From an uncultured Desulfobulbaceae bacterium (GTDB lineage Bacteria > Desulfobacterota > Desulfobulbia > Desulfobulbales > BM004): DNA of 64,000 nucleotides. Numbering within the stretch: position 1 is the stretch's first letter; every line of letters starts with the position of its first letter. Where the stretch lies: NCBI GenBank assembly GCA_947259115.1, contig CAMYKS010000006.1, forward strand, positions 1 to 64,000, in the 5' to 3' direction. Shown here piece after piece: positions 7,877 to 16,282 of this stretch. The translations under genes were made by a program, and so were the position numbers. The notes beneath the pieces were generated by a model that had not been told where the DNA came from, did not search any database, and worked only from the letters and a program-made list of their open reading frames with translations.

Positions 7877-8131
7877 TTATCCTTTTTCAATCAAGTATAT
7901 GATTTTGCCGCCTTCCTTGTTCTGCTCAAGAATTTCATGACCCGCCTGCTCGCACATCTGAATAATGGTCTCTCCGGATGAGGCATTATCAAAGACGAGC
8001 TTCAAGGTGTCGCCCTCTTCCATTTTTTCCAGTGATTTCTTGCAGTACAGCTGAGGATGGGGGCAGACAAAGCCGCAAACATCCAATTCAAAGGTATCAT
8101 CACCGGTTTTGTTAAATTTCATTTCAGCCAT
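7877..8131 (-). CDS. TusA-family sulfurtransferase (second copy)
   Basis: 84 residues with a cysteine-rich version of the TusA motif: C19-GFVC23-PHP, then C30 and C60. C23 is the sulfur carrier of the CPxP motif. The two copies in the window differ (CPMP at 1783, CPHP here), so they are paralogues with separate partners. This one follows yedE by 51 bases with a GGAGG ribosome site; TusA/YeeE neighbours are known to couple thiosulfate or sulfur uptake to intracellular persulfide transfer. The N-terminal extension MAEMKFNKTGDDTF is longer than in the first copy. Confidence 0.92.
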   Translation of the reverse strand: MAEMKFNKTGDDTFELDVCGFVCPHPQLYCKKSLEKMEEGDTLKLVFDNASSGETIIQMCEQAGHEILEQNKEGGKIIYLIEKG

Positions 8132-8182
8132 TTTAGTTTTCCTCCAAATTTGTTTCTGTTAATTATGCTATTTAAACTTTAT

Positions 8183-9628
8183 TTAAAAGTCTGCCATCTC
8201 TTTTGCCATTTTCCTTTCAGTCCACCAGTTGAAGAACTTAACACCAAAGAAGGCTCCTGTAACCATTCCCAGACCAAAGAGCCAGCCGCCCGGGTCTCCT
8301 CCGGCAGACCGGATAAAAAAAGCGCCGATGTTACAACCGAGTCCGGGCCGGGATCCAAAACCCATAAGGGTTCCGCCCAAAAGCCCCCAGACGATGAGTT
8401 CGCCATGGGGCGCCTTGAACTTGAATTCATTGGCAATCAGTGAAAGAATCATGGCACCGAAAATAATGCCGATTGACATCCAGAGGGCGGGGTTGCGCCA
8501 CAGTTCCGGCAGACCGTTGACCACGCCGAAGAAGACGTTATGCCGCATGTCCATACCGATTTTCTCCATAATCCAACCGGCAAACTGGGCTTCCTGGGTG
8601 GTAATATACCAGTAGCCCGGGTCAAAAACGTTACCAAAAATTCCGGTATCGCTCCCATGGCCCATTTGGGTCAGCAGCTGCCCGAAATTTGTTACATTAT
8701 ATTTGAGCTGCATGCCCTTCATGACAAAGATATGCAGACCTGCCGTGATGCCGATCAGTACACCCATCATGGTGGTCCGCTTGGAGGCCAGGATCATATC
8801 CTTGATGCCTGTCATGTGTACACCCAGGCCTGATACCGGTATCTGGTTGTCGGGATTTTTCTTGTTATGTCTAGCACGTTTCTTGAGAAAGCCCTTCTTC
8901 ATATAGGCGCTGTAGATAACAACAATAAGAATACAGGCCGGTATAATGGCATTAATTAGGGCATCACCGATGAAGTATTTCCAGGCACCGGGAAGACCGC
9001 TGAAAAGCTTGGTGTGGGACAGCTGGATGGTTCCCCTGTCGAAAATAAAACCGGTGAGATAGTAATCAAACCAGGAAGTTACATTTTCGCGGGGCAACCA
9101 GGTCTTGGTCATGGAAGATTGAACCCAGGACTCTGGTACGAGCTTTAGAAAGGGCCCCCCGGCTGTGACAAAAATTGCCTGGCCGAAAGAAATTCCCATA
9201 ATGGACAGGACCGAGGTGCCGTTCCCTTCACCGATTTTATACAGCGAACCCGAGGCACAACCACCGGCCAGCACCATGCCCACCCCGAATATGATCCCGG
9301 CAATCACGGTGTGTATCCCTGCAGGAGCCGGGTGGAAGGTGCTCATATTGGTCGCCGCTAATATTGCCTGTATAAAACTAAAGAAAATCAGGGCGATAAG
9401 AATACCGACTGCCATTCGCGGCACACCGGCGGCAAAAAGGTCACGTGAGGCGGATGCAAAGCAGAACCTGCCATACTGCAGCATCATTCCATACGCGAGC
9501 CCAAACCAGATGTACACATTCAAGTACATATAATTTGCACTTGCGCTTGCATACAGAATACTGATCAGGAGCATAACTCCTATAACAATGTATGCCCTGC
9601 TTGTATTCTTTTTTATTTGATCTTCCAT
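8183..9628 (-). CDS. YeeE/YedE family sulfur-compound transporter
   Basis: 481-residue polytopic inner-membrane protein, about the size of a two-repeat YeeE/YedE (TsuA-type) transporter, which imports thiosulfate in characterised cases. Family cysteine sites are visible in the order YGRFCFASA, LAGGCASGSLYKIGEG and RPGLGCNIGAFF, the last two being the glycine/cysteine-rich pore loops of each half. At least nine hydrophobic stretches are seen. ATG at 9628 follows GGGAGGG. It heads a minus-strand operon with TusA, the GGYG protein and Usp. In sulfur-disproportionating bacteria this gene type accompanies TusA and DsrE genes, here found 5 kb away. Confidence 0.92.
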   Translation of the reverse strand: MEDQIKKNTSRAYIVIGVMLLISILYASASANYMYLNVYIWFGLAYGMMLQYGRFCFASASRDLFAAGVPRMAVGILIALIFFSFIQAILAATNMSTFHPAPAGIHTVIAGIIFGVGMVLAGGCASGSLYKIGEGNGTSVLSIMGISFGQAIFVTAGGPFLKLVPESWVQSSMTKTWLPRENVTSWFDYYLTGFIFDRGTIQLSHTKLFSGLPGAWKYFIGDALINAIIPACILIVVIYSAYMKKGFLKKRARHNKKNPDNQIPVSGLGVHMTGIKDMILASKRTTMMGVLIGITAGLHIFVMKGMQLKYNVTNFGQLLTQMGHGSDTGIFGNVFDPGYWYITTQEAQFAGWIMEKIGMDMRHNVFFGVVNGLPELWRNPALWMSIGIIFGAMILSLIANEFKFKAPHGELIVWGLLGGTLMGFGSRPGLGCNIGAFFIRSAGGDPGGWLFGLGMVTGAFFGVKFFNWWTERKMAKEMADF

Positions 9629-9650
9629 ACTCCCTCCCTGTGGTTAAATC

Positions 9651-9685
9651 ATTATACTGTGGTGCATTTAAAGTATAAAATGCAC
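9651..9685 (-). promoter_or_regulatory. Candidate yedE promoter with dyad over the -35
   Basis: Reading the minus strand, TATAAT (9656-9651) lies 17 bases after TTTATA (9679-9674), 23 bases upstream of the yedE ATG. A dyad GTGCATTT-N8-AAATGCAC (9662-9685) covers the spacer and -35, suggesting an operator for repression. Confidence 0.55.
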
Positions 9686-9812
9686 AATCTCAAAGAATAA
9701 TTAACCGTTTACTGTTGTTACCCATACCCTCTGTTATTTCTCTATATTCAAAGGCGTAAAACATTCCGCATATTTCTTTAATGAAAGGCAGCGGGTGATT
9801 TTACGCAAATAA

Positions 9813-9836
9813 AAAAATGAACCCTCACTCATTTTT
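9813..9836. promoter_or_regulatory. Inverted repeat AAAAATGA-N8-TCATTTTT upstream of yedE
   Basis: Two 8-base arms with an 8-base spacer, the same layout as the site at 1583 upstream of the other sulfur-relay operon; both also share the right-hand extension ACTCATTTTT. It lies about 185 bases upstream of the yedE start codon. Confidence 0.4.
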
Positions 9837-9853
9837 ATAAGATTGAGTGTATA

Positions 9854-9871
9854 ATTTGTCATATGACAAAT
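9854..9871. promoter_or_regulatory. 18-bp perfect palindrome ATTTGTCATATGACAAAT
   Basis: Perfect two-fold symmetry over 18 bases, with an overlapping second dyad TGACA-AA-TGTCA. It lies 226 bases upstream of yedE and 111 bases after the end of the GT39-like gene. Size and symmetry fit a dimeric helix-turn-helix regulator (MarR/TetR/Crp type); the regulator is not identifiable in the window. Confidence 0.45.
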
Positions 9872-9981
9872 GTCAAGCAAAAAGGTTCATGGTCCATACA
9901 GAATCAGAACCTTTTGTTTTTAGTAAGTTTTCTCAGGAAGAACCGACGATTAGGGGAAAATACCTATGGGGCGACAACCCG

Positions 9982-11661
9982 TCATTTGTGGTACACGGTT
10001 ACAAATGTCTGATGCTGAAAAACATAGGAACTCTGCTGAAATGTTTTTTGCAGAGGATAGTGTGAAATTTTATTTTCAACATCCAGCGGCATGGTGCGCT
10101 TTCGGTCATCTGAAATTATTACCAGGGCATCTCTGTTATTTGTACCGGGATTTAAAGTGTAATATTCTGGAAAAGGAAATTCCCAGGTGAAACGAAGGGG
10201 GGTGTTTCGGGCCCGTTCCAAGAGCTCCCGACTTACCGGCACATATTCAGACACAAGCTTTTTGTCGGTATAAATATCCAGAACAGGTACAGCTGTGACA
10301 GGGTTGACAACCGCATCCTCTCCGGCAAGGCTTACAACTTCAACCACGTTTCCCGGAAGTGAATTTATAAAGCTCCCGGCAGTTTGCAAATTCTGGACCC
10401 CCAGGGTTTTCAAAAAAGGAAGAAAACCCATAAAAGCCACAACAAAGGAGGTACCGACCACAGAATAAACCACGTGGTTTATCAGTTTTTTATTTTGTAT
10501 TTCTCCCATGCCATAGGCTCCCATAAGCGCAAGCATGGGAAAGGCGGGTATCGTGTAGCGTATTCTTTTCACCTGCATGGCCACAAAAAGCAAAAGTACG
10601 AAACAGACGATCATAAACCTGAAATCCACTTTCCTGGCTGCTGCCAACAGTGCAAAAAGGGCTGCTGCTGCAATAAATGGATGGATCTGGAACAAAAAAG
10701 TAGAAATGTAACTCTCGCCCCAACGTTTCAGGCCCGGCTTCTGGTAATCTATTAAAAAGTTTATTTGGGGTAAAAAAATATCCTTATATATAAGAAATAA
10801 AATTCCAATAGACAAAAAAGCTACCAGGGCCAAGACTGTCCCCCTTCTTATTGTCCCGACAGGATTTTTTATTATAAAATAGGCATAAATGAGAGGAATA
10901 ATGAGAAGCAGCATCCAGGTTGAATATTTGGCATAAAAGACCAAAAACAATGAGAGGCCGGCCACTATAATTCGGCCTGTGCCCCCATATTTCAGGGCCT
11001 TGACACTGGAGACAACCGCAAGCATGAAAAAAAACATGGTCGCCACGTCCACAAGCAACAAAGGAACCTGGGTATACAGGTATGGAAAGCCGAGAAGCAG
11101 CAGCCCGCCCCGGAATCCGGTATCTTCATCCCAAAGGGTTTTGCCGAGCTGGTAGGTTAAAACAACCGTTGAAGAATAGAAAAGTGTATTGAGAATCTGG
11201 ATGAAAATTCTTTGTTCTCCAAAAAATTTAAATATCAGGCCATACATGAAAGGCACAAGGGGGAGATCTGTCCAGGCAAATATATCTTTTCCCCATTGTT
11301 CAACAAAATAGTGGATCCCATATACCTGGAGTTGCTTTGCCTGGGTAAAATAACGCGAACTATCGACTATTACTTCAGGTGCTGACCAAAAAGACGATGC
11401 CAGGATAAAGGCAGCAACAAAAAGCCACTGTGGCTTTCTTTTTTCATCAAAGGAAGCCTGGCTGAGCAACCAGGCAAAAACCAGAGCCACGCTCAGCATG
11501 AGGCCAAAAGGAAAATGGCCCACACTGTCAAACACCCAGTTCCAGCTGGTAAGCCTGTTGTCATCAAGGTGCCTGTTGAGGTAAAGCACTATGGGGGTGG
11601 CCAGACTCAGGATAAAAATGAACAGGTGCTGCTCCACATTTTTTTCATTACAACGTTTCAT
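9982..11661 (-). CDS. GT-C membrane glycosyltransferase, GT39/ArnT-like
   Basis: 559 residues with about twelve hydrophobic helices and a soluble C-terminal 140 residues. After the first helices comes a large loop with DSSRYFTQAKQL and the motif WTDLPLVPFMYGLIF, the place where polyprenyl-phosphate-sugar dependent transferases (PMT/ArnT) have their acidic catalytic loop. It probably moves a lipid-linked sugar onto a lipid or protein at the outer face of the inner membrane. It stands alone, with 353 bases to yedE and a divergent HMA gene upstream. Substrate unknown. Confidence 0.75.
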   Translation of the reverse strand: MKRCNEKNVEQHLFIFILSLATPIVLYLNRHLDDNRLTSWNWVFDSVGHFPFGLMLSVALVFAWLLSQASFDEKRKPQWLFVAAFILASSFWSAPEVIVDSSRYFTQAKQLQVYGIHYFVEQWGKDIFAWTDLPLVPFMYGLIFKFFGEQRIFIQILNTLFYSSTVVLTYQLGKTLWDEDTGFRGGLLLLGFPYLYTQVPLLLVDVATMFFFMLAVVSSVKALKYGGTGRIIVAGLSLFLVFYAKYSTWMLLLIIPLIYAYFIIKNPVGTIRRGTVLALVAFLSIGILFLIYKDIFLPQINFLIDYQKPGLKRWGESYISTFLFQIHPFIAAAALFALLAAARKVDFRFMIVCFVLLLFVAMQVKRIRYTIPAFPMLALMGAYGMGEIQNKKLINHVVYSVVGTSFVVAFMGFLPFLKTLGVQNLQTAGSFINSLPGNVVEVVSLAGEDAVVNPVTAVPVLDIYTDKKLVSEYVPVSRELLERARNTPLRFTWEFPFPEYYTLNPGTNNRDALVIISDDRKRTMPLDVENKISHYPLQKTFQQSSYVFQHQTFVTVYHK

Positions 11662-11814
11662 AGAGTCTGATACTCGATGTGTTTCACATTATTATTTTTT
11701 TTAGTATTAAGCTGTTATGTGTCTTTTCCCGCTTTTATAGGATGGTGCTGCCCAGGCCTACATCTACCGATACTTACCCTACATCTATTGTATTTTTTAA
11801 TTTTTTTTATCACC

Positions 11815-11843
11815 TTGACAAAAATTTATGCATAAGCAATAAC
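11815..11843 (+). promoter_or_regulatory. Candidate sigma-70 promoter for HMA gene
   Basis: TTGACA at 11815, a 17-base spacer and AATAAC at 11838 (4 of 6 to TATAAT), 70 bases before the HMA start. Confidence 0.5.
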
Positions 11844-11913
11844 CCTATCCTTTGCATACTATTTTTTTAGGCGCAAGCCTTCATAGTTTAAGAATATATG
11901 AAAGGAAGAAATC

Positions 11914-12132
11914 ATGGCAGAGATCAAATTTCTTGTCGAGGGCATTGTTTGTACCGGGTGTGCCATGGATATGGAAAACATTTTGCTTGATATGGATGGC
12001 GTTGAAGAGGCTTCTGTCGATTTTGCAAGTGGGGTTTTTTCAATACACTATGATCCCCATGAGATCGATGTCGAAACCATAACAAAAAAAGTAAAAAAAC
12101 TTGGCTTCAAAACCAAAATACTCAAGGAGTAA
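11914..12132 (+). CDS. Heavy-metal-associated (HMA) domain protein, copper-chaperone-like
   Basis: 72 residues forming one ferredoxin-like HMA domain. The metal site is GIVC13-TGC16, in place of the usual GMxCxxC. The typical helix (AMDMENILLDMDGV) and the strand pattern VEEASVDFASGVFSIHYDP follow. The likely ligand is Cu(I) or another soft metal, in the cytoplasm. The ribosome site AAAGGAAG precedes the ATG. It is 276 bases upstream of an exported CxxCH protein and not next to any metal ATPase in the window, so its client is unclear. It could deliver metal for maturation of the exported redox protein; that is inference. Confidence 0.88.
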   Translation: MAEIKFLVEGIVCTGCAMDMENILLDMDGVEEASVDFASGVFSIHYDPHEIDVETITKKVKKLGFKTKILKE

Positions 12133-12192
12133 GGTCAAATTTACCCTTTGATATCAGCACTATAGAAACTTTTTATTAAAAAATATTTTTTC

Positions 12193-12235
12193 TTGACTAG
12201 AGGTACCACACTGTGGTATCTAATGCTACCTAGTC
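12193..12235 (+). promoter_or_regulatory. Promoter with nested dyads upstream of the CxxCH propeller gene
   Basis: TTGACT at 12193 is followed after 18 bases by TATCTA at 12217. The spacer is filled by TACCACA-C-TGTGGTA (12204-12218), and outer arms GACTAG (12195) and CTAGTC (12230) form a second dyad with GGTA/TACC next to them. A dyad between -35 and -10 is typical of MerR-type or repressor control. The transcript would have about a 175-base leader before the ATG at 12409. Confidence 0.5.
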
Positions 12236-12408
12236 CTAATTTTTACAAACTGCGTAATTGTTGTTTTTGGAAGACCATCTTAACGCGACCACCAAAGATG
12301 GTATTTAAAAAATACACCAAAAGGAGGAAAAATTTTTTATCGTAGTTTTTTTGGTCGTGCTTGAAATAGTTCACAGAAAAAAATCAAAAAATTTAAACGG
12401 GGGGAAAC

Positions 12409-13554
12409 ATGAAAAAAATATTATCAACTGTCGGGATTCTATCCCTGGTAGCCGGTGCCTACCTTACACTCAGCACCGTAAATTCTTACTCACCTGTAGC
12501 AACTGCAGAAGCAGGCGGCAAAAAAGTCTATAACGGCACACTCTATGTCGCCGGTATGGGCGGCCATTTTTCCGTGGTCGATGTAACCATTGATCCCAAC
12601 AACACTGCTGCACCCATCAAGGTAAACAGCACTGATATGCTGGATATCGGCGGCAACGGATACCCGACCCATGATGCCAGGATCGATGCCAGTGATAAAA
12701 ACACCATGTACTGGTCCACCTACAAACTTGACACCTGGAAAGACAAGAAAGCCAAAGGCGGCAACCTGCATGTTGGAAAATCCAACCTGGCCACCGGCGA
12801 AGTAATTGCTGACGTTGCCTTCCCGGCTCCTGAAAGGGCCAAGTGGACCGGCGCCAACTACTGCGCTTCCGGCCAGTCTGCAACCTCATACATTCCTCTT
12901 TCCATGGCCAACGAGGGATATCTCGATGTGTATGACAAAAAAACCATGAAGCTGAAACACAGGGTCTTCTTGGATGATCTGGGCATCAAGGCCGGCGAGA
13001 CCACCTTTCTCCACGGTATTAATACGCCGGACATGAAAAAGTTCCTCTTGACCGTTAACGAGACCCCTACGGGTTTCACCAAATGGACCGGCAACACCAA
13101 GCTGATATATGTTGACATGGCAGCCCTGGAGCAGGGCAAGCTTGTCAAGCTGCAGGAAGCCGTGATCACCGGTAAGCCGAAAGATGCCTCCGGCGGCACC
13201 ATAACCTTCAGGCAGTACTTCACCAATGACGGAAAGTACCTCCTGCAGTCAGGCGCTGACCGTGGTTACCTGATCGATGCCGCAACCCTGAAGGTGCTCG
13301 ATGAGATTACCCCGCTGCCGGGTGAAAACCATGATATCGTTCCTACTCCTGATGGCAAATATGCCGTCCTGACCCTGCGTGAAAAAGCCAAGGACTTTGA
13401 GGGCAATGACTCTGTAGACGGCACCATCCTGCTCTATGACATCGAAGCAATGAAAACCGTTGGCAAGAGCGAATCTGTCTGCTTTTCCTGCCATAAGGGC
13501 GAGGGCATCGGCAAGGCCATTCTCTGTGGTCTTGACGCCAGCTGGAAAATGTAA
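12409..13554 (+). CDS. Exported beta-propeller-like protein with C-terminal CxxCH haem motif
   Basis: 381 residues. A signal peptide is clear (MKKIL, hydrophobic stretch to about residue 25, cleavage near AEA-GG at 35). The body has repeated propeller-like blades: TLYVAGMGGHFSVVDV, PTHDARIDASDKNTMYWS, FLLTVNETPTG, KYLLQSGADRGYLIDAATL, PTPDGKYAVLTLR. It ends with C358-FSC361-H362, a covalent c-type haem site, plus another cysteine near the end. It is probably a periplasmic or outer-face redox or binding protein. GGGGGG precedes the ATG and a strong terminator follows. Family not recognised; cytochrome d1/YVTN propellers are the nearest resemblance. Confidence 0.8.
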   Translation: MKKILSTVGILSLVAGAYLTLSTVNSYSPVATAEAGGKKVYNGTLYVAGMGGHFSVVDVTIDPNNTAAPIKVNSTDMLDIGGNGYPTHDARIDASDKNTMYWSTYKLDTWKDKKAKGGNLHVGKSNLATGEVIADVAFPAPERAKWTGANYCASGQSATSYIPLSMANEGYLDVYDKKTMKLKHRVFLDDLGIKAGETTFLHGINTPDMKKFLLTVNETPTGFTKWTGNTKLIYVDMAALEQGKLVKLQEAVITGKPKDASGGTITFRQYFTNDGKYLLQSGADRGYLIDAATLKVLDEITPLPGENHDIVPTPDGKYAVLTLREKAKDFEGNDSVDGTILLYDIEAMKTVGKSESVCFSCHKGEGIGKAILCGLDASWKM

Positions 13555-13596
13555 AAACTTTTAGCTGAACTGCTAAGCTGATTGTTATTGCTAATC

Positions 13597-13638
13597 AAGC
13601 GGGCTTCGGGTTATTTTAATCCGAAGCCCGCTTTTTAT
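13597..13638 (+). terminator. Rho-independent terminator after the propeller gene
   Basis: AAGCGGGCTTCGG pairs perfectly with CCGAAGCCCGCTT, followed by a T-rich tail, 43 bases after the stop. Confidence 0.95.
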
Positions 13639-13808
13639 ATACTTTCTGTGTGGTAAATATGCTGGCATGTTTCTGTCAGGCTGCATGTTACGTCTGCCGG
13701 TCTTGCAAATAAGAGACGGACTCGATGGAGGTTTTACCTCAAATTTCTCATTCTTGTATGGTTTTGGTTTCTCGCTAGACCTTGATTGACCATGACATTG
13801 CAATCTGT

Positions 13809-13838
13809 CCTGTCTTCAAAGGCGACAGGGTTTATAAT
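13809..13838 (+). promoter_or_regulatory. Candidate promoter and dyad before ABC permease gene
   Basis: A consensus TATAAT at 13833 lies just after CCTGTC-N9-GACAGG (13809-13829), but no good -35 is seen, so activation by a bound regulator is possible. The rest of 13639-13959 holds no gene I can support. Confidence 0.35.
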
Positions 13839-13959
13839 TACGTGAAGCAACCTGTTGCGTTTTGTATTAATTGTTCAACGGGTACTGGAAACAGCCTTCA
13901 CCCCGATTTTTTTAACTGCGTTTTGGTTTAACTCATATACGAAAAGAGACGACAACAGT

Positions 13960-15153
13960 ATGGCAAAAATTTCATTTTTTTCCGTTGCTTTCAAAAACCT
14001 GAAGAGAAAAACCTTTAGAACGGGGGTGCTTGTTTTTGCAATTGCCCTGCTGGTTTCTCTACTGATATTTGCCATTTCCTTCACGGTAAGCGTGGCCTCG
14101 AGCCTGAAAAAATCTTCACAACGCCTTGGAGCTGACCTTGTTGTTGTTCCTGTTGGGGCCCGCGGCTTTGCCGAAGAGTTTCTTCTTGAGTCAAAGAACA
14201 CCTCCTTCTATATGCCCTTCAGCATTATCGAAAAGGTTAAAAAAATTGAAGGCATTGATACCATGACCCACCACACCTACCTGTCTTCTATTTCCGGTCT
14301 GTGTTGTGATATTGTGCCGACCAGGATAGTTGCCTTCAACCCGGCTACCGATTTTATCATTAATCCCTGGCTGCAGAAATCACTCGGCAGGCCGTTGCAG
14401 CTCGGTGAGGCAATAGCAGGGGCCGGTACCAGTGAAAATCTCGGTCTGGGCCTTCTGGATATTGAAGCGACAATTTTTGACAACCGCTTTAAAATTGTCG
14501 GGGAGCTTGAAAAAACAGGCACCGGCCTTGATCATGCCCTTTTTATGACTGAAGAAAACCTGAATAACATAATCGAAAGCGGCAAATCACCCCTGAAAAA
14601 AGGTGAAATATCCATAATCTTCACAAAGCTTAAAAAGGGCTTTGATCCGGATTTTGTGGGACGGGTTCTGGAGGGGGAAATCCCCGAGGTTGATGTTGTG
14701 GCCAGAAGTGGCATGGGTGAAAAATTTCTCAACACCCTGGCTGATATAAATAAAATATTTTTGCTGACCACGGTTCTGGCCTCGGTTCTTACAACCTTTC
14801 TTGTCTGGGCTATTTTTTCAGCCATTGCCAATGAGCGCTCAAAGGAGATAGGTATTATGCGAGCCCTGGGCGCCAAAGAGTCCCACATTGTCAAACTCTA
14901 CCTCATTGAGGTGCTGGTGCTGGGGCTTTTAGGCTCCATCATTGGTGTCCTGGCCGGCACATACCTTTCGGCCCTGCTTGCGGGATCGTTCAGTCTGCTG
15001 AAAAACATCTCTGCGGGTTTGACTGTAGGCCAGCAAGCCGCTATTGCCCTTGTGGGGCTTTTTATTGGGACAGCCATTTGTGTGGCCGGTGCCATGATGC
15101 CCATTAACCGAATAAAAAAAATGGAACCCTTGCTGGTTATTAAAGAGGAGTAA
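13960..15153 (+). CDS. FtsX/MacB-type ABC transporter permease
   Basis: 397 residues with the topology of FtsX-like permeases: helix 1 near residues 23-45 (TGVLVFAIALLVSLLIFAI), a large periplasmic domain (about 50-265), then three C-terminal helices. The segment NERSKEIGIMRALGAKESHI before the last helices is the family's cytoplasmic coupling helix. ATG at 13960 is chosen because the upstream TTG extension lacks a ribosome site, though the site here is also weak. It is immediately followed by its ATPase. This type works on substrates in the periplasm or envelope (lipoproteins, peptides, macrolides); no membrane-fusion partner is adjacent. Confidence 0.9.
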   Translation: MAKISFFSVAFKNLKRKTFRTGVLVFAIALLVSLLIFAISFTVSVASSLKKSSQRLGADLVVVPVGARGFAEEFLLESKNTSFYMPFSIIEKVKKIEGIDTMTHHTYLSSISGLCCDIVPTRIVAFNPATDFIINPWLQKSLGRPLQLGEAIAGAGTSENLGLGLLDIEATIFDNRFKIVGELEKTGTGLDHALFMTEENLNNIIESGKSPLKKGEISIIFTKLKKGFDPDFVGRVLEGEIPEVDVVARSGMGEKFLNTLADINKIFLLTTVLASVLTTFLVWAIFSAIANERSKEIGIMRALGAKESHIVKLYLIEVLVLGLLGSIIGVLAGTYLSALLAGSFSLLKNISAGLTVGQQAAIALVGLFIGTAICVAGAMMPINRIKKMEPLLVIKEE

Positions 15154-15154
15154 C

Positions 15155-15829
15155 GTGTCATTTCTGCACATAGAAAATCTGAGCAAAACCTATACTGTTG
15201 ATGATTCAACTTTTGTTGGGGTTGACAACATCTCCCTCTCCATTAACAGGGGGGAGTTTTTGTCCATTGTTGGACACTCGGGGTCCGGTAAAACCACCCT
15301 GGTTTCCCTCATAGGCGGTATATTGAAACCAACGGCAGGCAGGGTGCTGCTTGAAGGCGTTGATATATGCACGCTGGACGACGATAAACTGTCGGAATAC
15401 AGAGCTCAAAGAATCGGCTTTATGTTTCAGTTTGCAAGCCTGTTGCCAATTCTTACAGCCAGGGAAAATGTTCTGCTTCCTGGAATATTCAGCCCGGATA
15501 CAAAAACAGATAACGCTAAAGTTGCCAGAGATCTTCTGGAAATGGTCGGGATCGGAGAGAAGCTCGACTCTTACCCTTCGCAACTTTCCGGTGGTCAACA
15601 AAGAAGGGTCGCCATTGCACGGGCCCTGTTAAATAACCCGGATATCATCCTGGCAGATGAACCGACCGGCGACCTGGATGAGGACACTGAAGCTGAAATT
15701 ATGCACCTGTTTGAAGAAATAAACAAAAAGAAGGGTGTGACCATCATTCTGATAACACACAATCTTGAGTTGGCAGGAAAGGCCCAAAAAAAACTCAGAA
15801 TGACCAAGGGCCAACTTGTTGGTATATAA
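15155..15829 (+). CDS. ABC transporter ATP-binding protein (LolD/MacB/FtsE-like)
   Basis: 224 residues with complete ATPase motifs: Walker A GHSGSGKTT near 39, Q-loop in FMFQFASL, signature LSGGQQRRVAIARAL, Walker B IILADEPTGDLD and the switch histidine in LITHNLE. GTG start one base after the permease stop, with GAGGAG inside the end of the permease gene, so the pair is translationally coupled. It energises the mechanotransmission-type permease upstream. Confidence 0.95.
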   Translation: MSFLHIENLSKTYTVDDSTFVGVDNISLSINRGEFLSIVGHSGSGKTTLVSLIGGILKPTAGRVLLEGVDICTLDDDKLSEYRAQRIGFMFQFASLLPILTARENVLLPGIFSPDTKTDNAKVARDLLEMVGIGEKLDSYPSQLSGGQQRRVAIARALLNNPDIILADEPTGDLDEDTEAEIMHLFEEINKKKGVTIILITHNLELAGKAQKKLRMTKGQLVGI

Positions 15830-15871
15830 GCCCGGATTTTTCAGGATCAACTGCACCTGCTAAACATTATA

Positions 15872-15915
15872 AAAAAAGCCGGCAAGAAACTTTAGCTCTT
15901 CTCTCCGGCTTTTTA
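15872..15915 (+). terminator. Terminator between converging ABC and cold-shock genes
   Basis: AAAAAAAGCCGG and CCGGCTTTTT flank a loop of about 20 bases. A- and T-runs on both sides let it serve both strands. Confidence 0.75.
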
Positions 15916-15942
15916 CATCAAAATGTGTGCTGTTAACAGATA

Positions 15943-16149
15943 TCAGCTGTCCTGTTTTTTTACTTTAATTGCTTGCGGCCCTCTTTGCGTCTGTTCTATT
16001 TCAAAGTCTACCTTTTCTCCTTCCTGCAGGGAACGAAACCCCCCGGTATCCTCAATACCGGAATAATGTACAAAAATATCACCATCACTTTCTGTTTCAA
16101 GAAAACCATATCCTTTTTTGTCATTAAACCACTTCACTTTGCCTTCCAT
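15943..16149 (-). CDS. Cold-shock domain protein (CspA family)
   Basis: 68-residue single cold-shock domain that binds single-stranded RNA/DNA. RNP1 is KGYGFLE and RNP2 is DIFVHYS. The normal start [13 protein letters not shown] follows an AAGGAG site about 10 bases upstream. It has its own terminator and a 195-base upstream region with an inverted repeat at 16283. Confidence 0.95.
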   Translation of the reverse strand: MEGKVKWFNDKKGYGFLETESDGDIFVHYSGIEDTGGFRSLQEGEKVDFEIEQTQRGPQAIKVKKQDS

Positions 16150-16282
16150 AGTAATGCTAACTCCTTTTCGTCTATGTGGTTTTATCCAAAGGGTGTTCCA
16201 GTGGAAAATAATGCAAAATCTTTTTTCCTGGTATAATTCTGCTCTAATTACCTATAAAACACCTACTAAAAAAATACAGCAC

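Noticed and set aside
7319-7981. 220-codon plus-strand gene rich in H, R and V
   Set aside because: It is the opposite strand of the GGYG-repeat gene, has no ribosome site, and its composition is a by-product of the repeats.
11914-12132. Fragment of a copper-transporting P-type ATPase
   Set aside because: The protein is a complete single domain with its own ribosome site and stop, and no ATPase sequence follows in any frame.
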